Positions 35,499 to 44,296 of a stretch of DNA of 64,000 nucleotides are shown here, piece by piece (within the stretch, counting starts at the first letter, position 1; every line of letters starts with the position of its first letter). Source of the DNA: Acetivibrio saccincola. GTDB lineage: Bacteria; Bacillota; Clostridia; Acetivibrionales; Acetivibrionaceae. A program made the position numbers and the translations under genes. The notes beneath the pieces are model-generated. The model was not told the DNA's origin and did no database searches. It saw only the letters and a list, made by a program, of their open reading frames with translations. Where the stretch lies: contig NZ_CP025197.1 of NCBI RefSeq assembly GCF_002844395.1, positions 1,302,001 through 1,366,000 on the forward strand. The letters run 5' to 3'.

Positions 35499-36552
35499 AT
35501 AACGGATAATAAAAACTTCCCCTTTGCTCCTTTTCTTTATCACTTTCTCAAACCATAAGCACATAATGAAGATATATGTTTGCCAATATCGGTGAAACTA
35601 CTGAACCCTAGGCTGTACCCTTGTCTGTTGCTTCAAATCTACCTCTCTCCATTATCCCTGCTTTTAGAAATCTCACTATCAGCCTTTTTATGTTTGGGTC
35701 CGCTATCCTGTGTCCTATAAACTTCATCATCCATTCATGGTCAACGTTGTTGAAGAATCCTTTTATATCTGCATCAACTATATAGTTTATCTTATCTTTT
35801 ATAATTGTTTTGTTTATTGCTCTCAGCGCATCATGACCGCTCCTGTTTGGTCTGAAACCATAAGAAAAGTCAAGAAAATCTTGCTCATAGATTGCTTCCA
35901 GTATTCTTGCAAGTCCCATCTGTACTATCTTGTCCTCGTATGCAGCTATGCCCAGTGGCCTTAGTTCTTTCCCATTCGCTTTCGGTATATATGTTCTTCT
36001 TGCGGGTTGTGGTTTATAACTATGTGTTTTTAGACGGCTTATTTCGTTTCCATCAATCCCTACCCCTGTGTGTAGTTAATGTTTCCTTAACAAGAGCGAT
36101 TGTACGTAACCTCCTTTTCTCCTCCGGCATTACCCAGCATCATTAATACTATTAGGTTATCCGACTCCCTGACAATCTTTTGACTTCCTTCCTTTTTATC
36201 GGTTGTACATCATACTTGCTTTCGCAAGAATCGTCAGGGTCTCCCGGGTTACCGTGGAGTCTTTGTACAGTATGCCCGGCTCTTTGACCTCGGGGAAGCC
36301 ACATCACGCTCGCCGTTAACGCTTGATGCAATCCTGCCTTCCTGGTTTGTGAGCCAGTCGGCCTTCCCGACTTTGTAAAATTTTCGAGGTTCAATCACTC
36401 GCCCTTGCGGACTTCGGACCTACTGCCTAACTGTCTACGCTTAAGCATCAATATCGCTACTGATACTCCAAGACTTGCTACTAGTTCCTCGGCTTAAGGT
36501 TTCCTCGGCGGGGTTTCCACCCGCTGTACTCCACGGCCTTGCCCGGCCGCAC
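35499..36552 (-). mobile_element. Group II intron remnant, 3' part lost
   Basis: On the minus strand the sequence from 36552 begins GTGCGGCCGGGC, matching the 5' GUGYG rule of group II introns, and continues through about 420 bp of GC-rich, highly structured sequence (domains I-IV region) into a maturase reading frame. It is cut off next to the right end of the transposon at 35498, so the 3' half of the maturase, domain V and domain VI are missing. The intron cannot splice. Base composition is clearly higher in GC than its surroundings, indicating horizontal origin. Confidence 0.75.
35515..36130 (-). pseudogene. Group II intron reverse transcriptase/maturase fragment
   Basis: Read on the minus strand, [20 protein letters not shown] leads to a frameshift at a G run, then [35 protein letters not shown] and [19 protein letters not shown] (fingers and first palm motif). 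The next block GTPQGSVVSPILANIYLHYV is interrupted by TAG (GTA-stop-GSVVSPILANIYL), and the catalytic YADD region and everything after it are absent. It is a fragment of an LtrA-like protein with at least one frameshift and one stop codon. Confidence 0.8.
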
Positions 36553-36627
36553 CACAAAATAATTTATATTTCCTTTTGAAATCTATTGGACGGTTAATTT
36601 TCAGAAAAAAGGATTTATGTATCAGGA

Positions 36628-36975
36628 TTAAATGCTCATAGTTTCCCCATTTATTTCAACTTTCCATTGTTCAATATCTACGTTTAACTCGCCTGATATT
36701 ACTTTATCCAAGTGCCACCACCAATGCGTATAAGGCTTTTCACTACTTCCCCAACGATATATTGGTTTTAAATAATTATAAAATTCCTCCGCCCTTAATA
36801 AAAGCTTTTTATCATATTCTTTCAATATAGCTTTATCCTCATCATCCAAAGAATAGAATATATCTGTCAAATAACTCCTACACGCAAATGTATCAATATA
36901 TTCAAATGGACTAACATCTAGAACTTGACTAACATCATAACCATAATCTTTAATTTTCATTTTGTTATCAATCAT
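36628..36975 (-). CDS. Hypothetical protein, candidate immunity protein
   Basis: The 115-residue acidic, aromatic-rich soluble protein overlaps the stop of the preceding gene (TAATG at about 36972-36976), so the two are translationally coupled. Residues 1-20 are polar, and a YRWGSSEKPYTHWWWHLDKV segment (about 73-92) is rich in Trp and His. I recognise no family. Being small, acidic and directly downstream of a modular protein with a toxin-like C-terminus, it may be the cognate immunity protein; that is inference from context only. Confidence 0.55.
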   Translation of the reverse strand: MIDNKMKIKDYGYDVSQVLDVSPFEYIDTFACRSYLTDIFYSLDDEDKAILKEYDKKLLLRAEEFYNYLKPIYRWGSSEKPYTHWWWHLDKVISGELNVDIEQWKVEINGETMSI

Positions 36976-37941
36976 TATTTATACACATCTCCAATCTTTC
37001 CAATAAATTCAACTTTTAAATGTTCATTCAGGTAATCCGAATATGTCATTGTATCTGGTGGAAAAGTTGTCTCCATAATACCATTTTCACCAACCATTAC
37101 AATCCAATCCCCATCCCCAAATATATAATATTTTTGATCAAATTCTTCTTGATAATATTCATAAATGCAACTGTCCGGATTACTACAAACCTCTATTATT
37201 TTGTTATTATAGTCAATAACCGTCCAATTGGAAGGGACTTGATCCCTCTGGATTCTTTTTTTAAGATGTCGTTCTAATGCTTCCTGTGATTTCCATTCTG
37301 GTCCTTCTTCCAAAATTTTCTTTATTATTCTATGTACATTCCGTAAACTCTCATCTTCCGCAGCTTCATCTTTACTCAGTATAGTTCCATATTCAGTAAA
37401 GGGTGCACATACCATTTTTGAATCCGAATTACTTGTTATGCTTTTTGTTGTCATCAGATCGACAGTATTCTGTTTTTGTTCAACGATTATCTTATTTTTC
37501 GTTTCTTCTTCCAACTCAGGTAGAGGAGTTGAATTTGCATTGTAAGTTGCGGATGGCGCTTCACATAAAACTTCAATTTCTTGTCCGTACAGCGGCTTTA
37601 TATGAATGGTAAAAGTACCTACACCTTCGTCGCTGGAATAACTTTCAGTATATTTTACCACAAATGCCTTCGAAAGTATAACCTTTCTTAACAATTTTTC
37701 TGATTTATAATGTTCTATAGTTATTTCTTTATAACAGTCAGGATTGGTTGCTGGAAGTAATGCCCATTCATATAGTGCTATAGTTCTCTCTTCAGTGTCA
37801 ATATATCCTGTTATTTTTACTAAATTTTTATTATTACATCTAGAAGTAAATATGTAATCATTTGGAGTAGAAACATTATACTGAACATTTTCAATACATT
37901 TCTCTAGAATGGTATTTCCCCACAGTGACTTTGTATGACAT
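36975..37941 (-). CDS. Modular protein: tube-like N-domain with candidate RNase toxin C-terminus (frameshifted)
   Basis: The long open frame (239 codons from TTG 37694) extends upstream without a start. ATG 37941, with AGGAAAAGCAGGGA before it, opens in another frame (MSYKVTVGKYHSREMY). One missing base near 37895 would join the two into about 320 residues. The N-terminal half (LYEWALLPATNPDCYKEITI, KAFVVKYTESYSSDEGVGTF) is a beta-rich domain reminiscent of Hcp-like or phage tail-tube proteins. After a linker the C-terminal 80 residues (ALERHLKKRIQRDQ, DGDWIVMVGENGIMETTFPP) resemble BECR-fold RNase toxins of polymorphic toxin systems. Both assignments are tentative. Confidence 0.5.
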
Positions 37942-38191
37942 TCCCTGCTTTTCCTCTCCCTTCTTTCTATATTATTTATGCATATTTTATCAAAAATTTT
38001 CTATATAGGGAATACAATCTCATATTAACTTTTATAAGATAAAAAAATTATTTTAAAAAAGTGGTAAGGAAGCAGTGGAAATTTACCGATATAGTAAAAA
38101 ATGCAATTAAACAAAATATTTCCGTAAAAGTCTTACCATAATTAACTTAATTAAAAAATATTATGGGAAAGACAAAGGGAGGTTGAGTATA

Positions 38192-38578
38192 ATGGACAAA
38201 AATATCCAGGTTGTAAAACACATTTTCCCACTGCTTCAGACAATGGAAAAAGGAATTAATCATATACAAAAGAGATTGTCCGAACTTCGTTATGAAGAAG
38301 CCAGGACGGTTTTAGAAGATACAATGCATGGAATTATATGTATTGAAAAGGCAATTAAAAACATGCAGGAAATGCTACCAGACAGTCAGATAGACGTTCT
38401 TACAGCTAAAATTAAAGACTGTATGAGCAAAGTAGTGGAGAATTATGAAAGTGAAGTTGCTTCAAATTTAGAAGAACATATACAAAATGAGATGCTTCCC
38501 ATATTTTCAGACTGGAAAGCTGAGGTTGAAAGATCTTTATCTATTTTCAATGTAAGTACAGATATTTTAAGCAACTAA
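38192..38578 (+). CDS. Small helical protein upstream of the flagellar genes
   Basis: ATG 38192 follows GGGAGG (38178-38183); the TTG at 38183 overlaps that site. The 128-residue product is entirely helical, with repeated Leu/Ile heptads and no cysteine-rich or catalytic motif. Size, helicity and position before flaG-fliD-fliS-flgN would suit a chaperone-like or export-associated protein. No family is recognised and 300 bp separate it from flaG, so the link is only positional. Confidence 0.65.
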   Translation: MDKNIQVVKHIFPLLQTMEKGINHIQKRLSELRYEEARTVLEDTMHGIICIEKAIKNMQEMLPDSQIDVLTAKIKDCMSKVVENYESEVASNLEEHIQNEMLPIFSDWKAEVERSLSIFNVSTDILSN

Positions 38579-38821
38579 TTTTGAGTAATTGATTTTGATT
38601 AATTAATTTTAAATGATTAATTTCAATAAGTAAAAAAACCCGTAAATAAAAACCCCCGTAAATAAAAACCTCGGTAAAGACTTAACAAAAACCCAATAAT
38701 AATTTGACACTTTAAGGGAGTTTTTATATTAAATAAGAACTCTCTTATTTTTTAAAAACAAATTAAAATTTTTTTAATAAAAACTGCCGTATACCTTGAA
38801 ATAAAGCACTGAAATTAATTG
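38579..38821. other. Spacer with short repeats, no gene
   Basis: AAACCCGTAAATAAAA-type units are repeated three times around 38633-38675, and the first part is made of GATTAATTTT-like units. TTTAAGGGAGTTTTTATATT at 38710-38730 faces AAGAACTCTC and may act as a weak terminator. Nothing codes. Confidence 0.4.
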
Positions 38822-38849
38822 TAAACTATGTGTAGTGAAATTCCGATAA
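38822..38849 (+). promoter_or_regulatory. SigD (FliA)-type flagellar promoter
   Basis: TAAA (38822-38825), 16 bp, then TCCGATAA (38842-38849) closely match the SigD consensus TAAA-N15-GCCGATAA. It lies 35 bp upstream of flaG and would drive the class III flagellar genes. Confidence 0.65.
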
Positions 38850-38883
38850 TAGATATGAAGGAAATATCACGGAGGGATTTTTT

Positions 38884-39258
38884 ATGAGAATTGATAGCAT
38901 GGATGCTTCTTTAATGCAATTAAAAAACACACAAAATACAGTTCAAAATACCCTTGGTGTAAAGAAAACCAGTTTAGAAAATAATAATGTACAAAAAGTC
39001 ACAAAAGATGAGGGCCAAAATTATTCTGACGTTACAGCTAAGGAAATCATTGATGCTATTGAAAAGGCAAACAAGGCGATTATAGGAGCTCGAACCCAGT
39101 TGGAATTTTCAATACATGAGGGAACAAAGGAAATATTAGTTAAGGTTATTAATACAGAAACAAAAGAAGTTATAAGGGAAATTCCTTCTGAAAAAATTTT
39201 AGACATGGTAGCAAAAATGTGGGAATTAGCCGGCATATTGGTGGACGAGAGGAGGTAG
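38884..39258 (+). CDS. flaG: FlaG family protein
   Basis: The 124-residue protein has a disordered Asn/Gln/Lys-rich N-terminus and the conserved FlaG C-domain (about 55-120), with LEFSIHEGTKEILVKVIN, TKEVIREIPSEKILDMVAKM and WELAGILVDERR. FlaG is associated with filament length and structure and is usually encoded upstream of fliD, as here, 4 bp apart. CGGAGGGA precedes ATG 38884. A SigD-like promoter lies just upstream. Confidence 0.92.
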   Translation: MRIDSMDASLMQLKNTQNTVQNTLGVKKTSLENNNVQKVTKDEGQNYSDVTAKEIIDAIEKANKAIIGARTQLEFSIHEGTKEILVKVINTETKEVIREIPSEKILDMVAKMWELAGILVDERR

Positions 39259-39262
39259 AACT

Positions 39263-41188
39263 ATGTCTTTATATGGTATCTACAACACGGAATACAGCAG
39301 ATTGAGATTTTCAGGTCTTGTATCAGGAGTAGATACAGGATATATGATAGAACAATTAATGTACATTGAAAAAATGAAAGTGGACAAAGTCGAGCAGGAC
39401 AAGCAGATTTTAGAGTGGAAAAGGGATATGTACAGGGATGTTACAAATAAGCTGAGAGCCTTTTCTGACAAATACTTTAACCTTTTAAAACCTGAAACAA
39501 ATTTCAGGTCTTTATCTGCATTTAATTTATTTAATATAAGTTCAAGCAATGAAAAAGCGGTAACAGCTGTTGCAGGTTCGGCGGCAGAAAGCAAAGTTTA
39601 CACCATACAGGTTCATTCCCTGGCTTCAGGTGCAAAAATTGAAGGCACATCAAATATTACCAGAAACATAATTGCAAGTGAAGCTGTAGAGGATTTTCAG
39701 CTTGTCGGAAGAAAAATAAATGTTACTTTAGACGGTGTTACCAAAACAATTGAATTAAAGGATTATAGCGATATTGATCATATGATTGAAGATATAAACG
39801 CCTCACTGTCTAAAGCTTTTGGCGCAGGTAAGGTGAAAGTTAGCAATTCTGGCGGAAGAGTGGAGTTTAATGTGCTTTTAAACGGCAGTACTTTAATGCT
39901 GGCAGATGGAACCTCATTTTCCGGTGACCTTAAGAAATTAGGTTTTATGCCGGAGGATAATACCAGCAACAGGATATCCTTAGCATCCGGTCTTGAGAGC
40001 ATTAAAGATAATTTTAAAAACACTTTGGCTATAGATAATCCGGAGGAAAATGTTGTATTTACAATAAATGATGTAGTTATTGATGTGGGCAAAAGTTACA
40101 AAAACGCAACATTAAGGGATGTTATGAACGCAATAAATAACAGTGATGCCGGTGTAAGAATCCAGTATGATTCTTTAAATGACAAATTTACTTTAACATC
40201 CACTGTTGAAGGTGCTGCGTCATCCATTACATTTGTGGATACCCATGAAGAAAACGGGCTTTTAAAGGCATTAGGAATTGTTGACGGGACCTATACCCAG
40301 GGAACAGATGCAGAGTTTACGTTAAACGGCGTTGAAGGAATGAAAAGAAGCAGTAACCAGTTTACCATTGACGGGGTAAGGTTTTCCCTAAATGAAATTT
40401 CAGAAGAGGAAGTAACAATTGAAATTAAAAATGATATAGATGCTGTTGTTGAAAATATTAAAGGTTTGGTTGAGGACTATAACAAGATTTTAGATGAAAT
40501 AAACGGATTGATTCATCAAAAGAAGAACAGGGATTATAGACCCCTTACAAAGGAACAAAAGGATGCTATGTCAGAAAAAGAAATTGAATTGTGGGAAGAA
40601 AAAGCCAAAGAGGGTCTATTAAGTAACGACAATATACTATTTAATATATTAAATGAAATGAGAAAAGCTTTGTTTGATAAAGTGGAAGGAGTATCTATAA
40701 GTGTTTTTGATATAGGCATATCAACAGGTGCTTATTATGAAAGGGGTAAACTTACCCTTGATGAAGCTAAGTTAAAATCAGCACTTATGAATAATTTTGA
40801 TGAAGTGGTTAAACTTTTCACGACTAAACCTGAAGATTCTGGAGTAAATACCGTTAATGACAGGGAGAAAGTTGTCCAAAACTACAATCAAAGCGGTATA
40901 ACTCAGAGAATATATGATATTTTGCAAAAGAACATAAGAACTACCAGGGATTCAAGCGGCAAAAAAGGTATATTACTTGAAAAGGCAGGTATAGTAGGAG
41001 ATGCATCAGAGTTTAATAATCTAATTGTAGATGAAATAAAAGCAAAGGATTCCATGATCCAAAAGATGCTTGAAATTATGTATCAGAAGGAGGAGGCTTA
41101 TTATAGAAAATTTACGGCTATGGAAAAAATGCTGAGCCAGATGGAAAGTCAGTCTGTATGGCTTATGCAGCAGCTTGGTTTAGGATAA
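39263..41188 (+). CDS. fliD: Flagellar filament cap protein FliD
   Basis: The 641-residue cap protein (HAP2) sits at the filament tip and inserts flagellin subunits. The N-terminal domain begins RFSGLVSGVDTGYMIEQLM, with coiled coil at about 25-60. The middle holds two beta domains, including a flagellin hook IN-like repeat (NGVEGMKRSSNQFTIDGV). The C-terminal FliD_C domain ends with the coiled coil EEAYYRKFTAMEKMLSQMES. GGAGG lies before ATG 39263. It is in an operon with flaG upstream and fliS downstream. Confidence 0.95.
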   Translation: MSLYGIYNTEYSRLRFSGLVSGVDTGYMIEQLMYIEKMKVDKVEQDKQILEWKRDMYRDVTNKLRAFSDKYFNLLKPETNFRSLSAFNLFNISSSNEKAVTAVAGSAAESKVYTIQVHSLASGAKIEGTSNITRNIIASEAVEDFQLVGRKINVTLDGVTKTIELKDYSDIDHMIEDINASLSKAFGAGKVKVSNSGGRVEFNVLLNGSTLMLADGTSFSGDLKKLGFMPEDNTSNRISLASGLESIKDNFKNTLAIDNPEENVVFTINDVVIDVGKSYKNATLRDVMNAINNSDAGVRIQYDSLNDKFTLTSTVEGAASSITFVDTHEENGLLKALGIVDGTYTQGTDAEFTLNGVEGMKRSSNQFTIDGVRFSLNEISEEEVTIEIKNDIDAVVENIKGLVEDYNKILDEINGLIHQKKNRDYRPLTKEQKDAMSEKEIELWEEKAKEGLLSNDNILFNILNEMRKALFDKVEGVSISVFDIGISTGAYYERGKLTLDEAKLKSALMNNFDEVVKLFTTKPEDSGVNTVNDREKVVQNYNQSGITQRIYDILQKNIRTTRDSSGKKGILLEKAGIVGDASEFNNLIVDEIKAKDSMIQKMLEIMYQKEEAYYRKFTAMEKMLSQMESQSVWLMQQLGLG

Positions 41189-41280
41189 CGGCAGGGCATC
41201 AGGATAACGACCTTAGTATAACGGCTGGGTATCAGTGGACAATTATGTATTAATATAGCAGCTGGGTTTGTAAATATTTT
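41189..41280. repeat. Degenerate GGATAACGGCTGGGTATCA repeats
   Basis: Three imperfect copies of a unit of about 19 bp follow the fliD stop and fill the spacer to fliS. The first copy starts inside the fliD stop region. No terminator is seen, so fliS can be cotranscribed. Confidence 0.5.
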
Positions 41281-41308
41281 TATAATGGAAACTTGGAGGG
41301 GTAATAAA

Positions 41309-41707
41309 ATGATAAGTAATAACCCGTATGGACAGTATAAAGAAAACACAGTGTATACAGCAAGTAGTGAAGAACTGACTCTTATGTTGTACAATGGGCT
41401 TGTAAAATTTTTAATGCAGGCACAGATAGCTTTAAATGAGAATAATATTGAAAAATCAAATACAGCAATAATAAAAGCCCAGAATATCGTTGCAGAGTTT
41501 AGAGGAACTTTGGACATGAATTATGAGATAGCAGAGCAATTGGATTTACTGTATGATTATATGTACAGGCAGCTTTTAGAGGCAAATATAAAGAAGGATG
41601 TTTCAATTGTTGAAGAAGTTTTAGTGATGGCAAAAGAGCTTAGAAATACATGGGAGCAGGCTATGAAAATTGCAAGACAAAAAAATAAAACCGCCAAAAG
41701 CGGCTAA
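41309..41707 (+). CDS. fliS: Flagellin export chaperone FliS
   Basis: GGAGGGG precedes ATG 41309 (MISNNPYGQYKENTVYTAS); an in-frame ATG at 41285 lies upstream of that site and is unlikely. The 132-residue four-helix protein has the family signature SSEELTLMLYNGLVKFLMQA and the later YDYMYRQLLEANIKKD segment. FliS binds the C-terminus of flagellin in the cytoplasm to prevent premature polymerisation and helps its export. It is third in the operon; the stop is 16 bp from the flgN-like gene. Confidence 0.95.
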   Translation: MISNNPYGQYKENTVYTASSEELTLMLYNGLVKFLMQAQIALNENNIEKSNTAIIKAQNIVAEFRGTLDMNYEIAEQLDLLYDYMYRQLLEANIKKDVSIVEEVLVMAKELRNTWEQAMKIARQKNKTAKSG

Positions 41708-41723
41708 ATAGGAGAGGCATACA

Positions 41724-42215
41724 ATGGAAAACCAACAAACTGAAAATTATATTGAAAGACTTATAGAAATTTCAGTGGAAAAACAAAAAAAGCTTGAAGA
41801 TATACTCACCTTAACCAGAGCCCAGGCAAAAGCAATAGAGGAAGAAGGCATAGAGAGTCTTGGGAAATTATTGGATGATAAGCAGAAAATAATTGATGAA
41901 ATAAATAAAAACGACGAAGAGTTTTATGCATATTATGAAAAAATTAAAGAAAAGTACGGGGTCAAAAGTTTGGAAAACCTGGAAACACTAAATACAAAAA
42001 ACACCAGGGAACTTCAGGAAGTGATAAGTAGTATAAAAAAGACCCTTCAAGAAATAAGTAGGTTAGAAAAGGAAAACAATAAAAAAGTAAAGGAAACACT
42101 AGAGGATTTAAGTAGCAAGATAAGGAAAATAAATCAAGGGAAGAAAGCCAGCAACGTCTATAGCAGAGATTCAGAAACTAACGCAGTATCATATTTTATT
42201 GATCAGAAGAAGTAG
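41724..42215 (+). CDS. FlgN-like flagellar export chaperone
   Basis: The 163-residue protein is made of long helices with heptad repeats (KQKKLEDILTLTRAQAKAI, EEFYAYYEKIKEKYG). Length, composition and position after fliS match FlgN, the chaperone for hook-filament junction proteins FlgK and FlgL. GGAGAGG precedes ATG 41724. Sequence similarity in this family is low, so the assignment rests partly on context. Its last codons form the ascending arm of the operon terminator. Confidence 0.75.
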   Translation: MENQQTENYIERLIEISVEKQKKLEDILTLTRAQAKAIEEEGIESLGKLLDDKQKIIDEINKNDEEFYAYYEKIKEKYGVKSLENLETLNTKNTRELQEVISSIKKTLQEISRLEKENNKKVKETLEDLSSKIRKINQGKKASNVYSRDSETNAVSYFIDQKK

Positions 42216-42246
42216 ATGAAAAGTCTGCTTCTTCTGATTCTTTTTT
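42203..42246 (+). terminator. Terminator overlapping the flgN-like stop codon
   Basis: TCAGAAGAAGTAG (42203-42215) pairs with CTGCTTCTTCTGA (42225-42237) with a single G-T pair, followed by a T-rich tract. The upstream arm is the last four codons and stop of the gene. Confidence 0.85.
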
Positions 42247-42325
42247 GAATGTTATGATTTATAAGATGATTTATCAAAATATTATGATTTTCTGAATTTT
42301 ATGAAATTTCCGAATCTACTAAAGT

Positions 42326-43288
42326 TTATGAGTTCTCAGCATCTTCAATATCTTCCCCTTTAATACTGTTATTTATAAAATCTAGTACTTTTTTTATGTA
42401 TTCATCAGGGTATTCTTTATAAGTCTTGATATGGCTTGCCCCGGACGTTTCCCAAAGTTCCACGTTATCACCTGAAGCTTCTTTTAGAATATAGCTGTGC
42501 TTTACGGGAATTAATTCGTCGTCTGTGCTGTGAATAAGCAGCACAGGTCTTGGATAAATTTTGCCTATTTCATTTACAGGGCTTACATCCTTAGTATCCA
42601 CACCCGTTAGAAGTTTCATAGTAAATAGTGTGGTTTTGTTAAAAAAAGAAGGTAAATTACTCCATACGCTAAGGTTTTCATCCAGGTACGAAGTAAGATC
42701 AGAAAATGGACTGTCTGCTATTACTGCATCCACGTCCTGGCTTTCAGCAGCTGCCAGAATAGCAGTTGAGGCTCCCATGGAAAAACCTAAAAGCACTATT
42801 TCATCAGAACCTCTTTTTTTAGCATATTCAATGGCACCAAGTAAATCGGATTTTTCAAAATAGCCTACAGATGTAACATCTCCTTCGGATTCCCCGGAGT
42901 TTCTGAAATCAAAGGTCATAAGATTATACCCTTCATTTAGAAAACTTTTTATAAGTCCAATTGTATCTTCTCCAAAGGGAAGTCTGTTGGAACCGTAGCC
43001 GTGGGCCAGGATAATTGTTTTATTGCTTTCGGGAGAGATGAAAAACCAACCTTTTAAAGTAACTTCATTATTTATATCCCTAAAAGATATGCTGTCATAT
43101 TCAGGAACAATATTCGCTGAAAAAACAGGTAATTCCGACCTTTCAGGCTTTGTTAAAGTCATTGCTGTTTTTATGGAAATAATGGATATAATTAAAGCGG
43201 TTAAGGTTATTAACAATATCACCACTAAAATCAATTTTTTGGGCACCTGTCTTTTACGTTGTGTGTAACTTATTCCAGAAATCCTCAC
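42326..43288 (-). CDS. Membrane-anchored alpha/beta hydrolase
   Basis: The 320-residue protein has an N-terminal basic stretch and one transmembrane helix (about 18-42), placing the catalytic domain outside. The alpha/beta-hydrolase core shows the oxyanion HGYGSNR motif, FDFRNSGESEG, the nucleophile elbow GFSMGA, the acid in HSTDDELIP and the base in SGASHIKTY. Substrate specificity cannot be assigned; similar proteins are annotated as Bem46-like or acyl-peptide-type hydrolases. It is convergent with the flagellar operon. Confidence 0.88.
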   Translation of the reverse strand: MRISGISYTQRKRQVPKKLILVVILLITLTALIISIISIKTAMTLTKPERSELPVFSANIVPEYDSISFRDINNEVTLKGWFFISPESNKTIILAHGYGSNRLPFGEDTIGLIKSFLNEGYNLMTFDFRNSGESEGDVTSVGYFEKSDLLGAIEYAKKRGSDEIVLLGFSMGASTAILAAAESQDVDAVIADSPFSDLTSYLDENLSVWSNLPSFFNKTTLFTMKLLTGVDTKDVSPVNEIGKIYPRPVLLIHSTDDELIPVKHSYILKEASGDNVELWETSGASHIKTYKEYPDEYIKKVLDFINNSIKGEDIEDAENS

Positions 43289-43634
43289 AAAAACATCCCC
43301 AATCTTAATGTATTTAAATTATTTAAAACTGTTTAATCCATTTAAAGCTATTTAAACTATTCAATAGCTGATTTTTATCTGAAAATAAAAATAATTATAT
43401 ACTTTATTATATTTTCTTTTTGGTAAATAGTAAAGCTTTGTTTGATTTTTTTTGTATAATTAATTTTTATATAATTAACTATAGCTTAATGATTATAGCA
43501 TTAACTATAGTTTAGTGATGATAGTTTAATAATTGCAGTTAAATAATGATTTTCACTTAAGTTGACTTTATTATAAATATAAACTATATTATTTATAAAT
43601 ATCAAAACTTTTTTAAAACTCATTTACTTAGGAG
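43289..43634. other. AT-rich divergent spacer without a gene
   Basis: This 346-bp region lies between the hydrolase and the UPF0316 gene. It contains imperfect repeats such as ATTTAAATTATTTAAAACTG (near the left end) and TTAACTATAGTTTAGTGATGA. It must hold promoters for both genes; none is clear enough to call. No coding sequence seen. Confidence 0.4.
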
Positions 43635-43637
43635 TTG

Positions 43638-44255
43638 GTGGTTATTTTAAAAGAATTTTTTAGTCAGAGTACTTATGCAATGGTAATTCTTCCCCTGTTC
43701 ATTTTTGTAGCAAGAGTTTTGGACGTTTCCATGGCAACAATAAGGATTATTTTTGTTTCAAGGGGAAAAAAATTTCTTGCACCTATCTTAGGTTTTTTTG
43801 AAGCTTTAATTTGGATTATTGTTATTGGCCAGGTGATGCAGAATTTAGGAAGTATTTTTTCGTATATAGCATATGCAGGCGGTTTTGCAACGGGAACTTT
43901 GGTGGGGATGATTATTGAGGAAAAGCTTGCAATAGGAGTGGTGGTAGTCCGGATTATAGTTATGAAGGATCAATGCCAGATACAAAGACGCTTATCTGAA
44001 GCGGGATTCGGGGTTACCACTGTTGATGCCCAGGGAAAGACTGGGGCAGTAAAAATAATATACTCTATTATGAAGCGTAAGGAACTGGACGATGCTATTG
44101 ATATAATAGAAAGCTGTGACTCAAAGGTATTTTACTCCATTGAGGATGCTAAAAAAGTAAACTTAGGTGTGTTTAGGACTAAAGAGGCAATACCCTACAA
44201 TTTGAAGAACAAATTTGGAATTGACAGGTTTCACAGAAGAATTGGGAAGAAATAA
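43638..44255 (+). CDS. UPF0316 / DUF2179 membrane protein
   Basis: GTG 43638 follows AGGAG (43630-43634); TTG 43635 is possible but too close. About 205 residues: three transmembrane helices in the first 100 residues (RVLDVSMATIRIIFVSRG between the first two), then the cytoplasmic DUF2179 domain (GVTTVDAQGKTGAVKIIYSI). The family is widespread in Firmicutes and its function is not established; the DUF2179 part may sense a ligand. The AraC gene starts 42 bp downstream and may be cotranscribed. Confidence 0.88.
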   Translation: MVILKEFFSQSTYAMVILPLFIFVARVLDVSMATIRIIFVSRGKKFLAPILGFFEALIWIIVIGQVMQNLGSIFSYIAYAGGFATGTLVGMIIEEKLAIGVVVVRIIVMKDQCQIQRRLSEAGFGVTTVDAQGKTGAVKIIYSIMKRKELDDAIDIIESCDSKVFYSIEDAKKVNLGVFRTKEAIPYNLKNKFGIDRFHRRIGKK

Positions 44256-44296
44256 AAGCAGGCTGTATCAAATGCAAAACGGGAAGTGGTTTAGAA

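Noticed and set aside
36152-36394. 80-codon minus-strand frame in GC-rich sequence
   Set aside because: It lies in the structured 5' RNA part of the group II intron. Such frames are common artefacts there and it has no ribosome-binding site.
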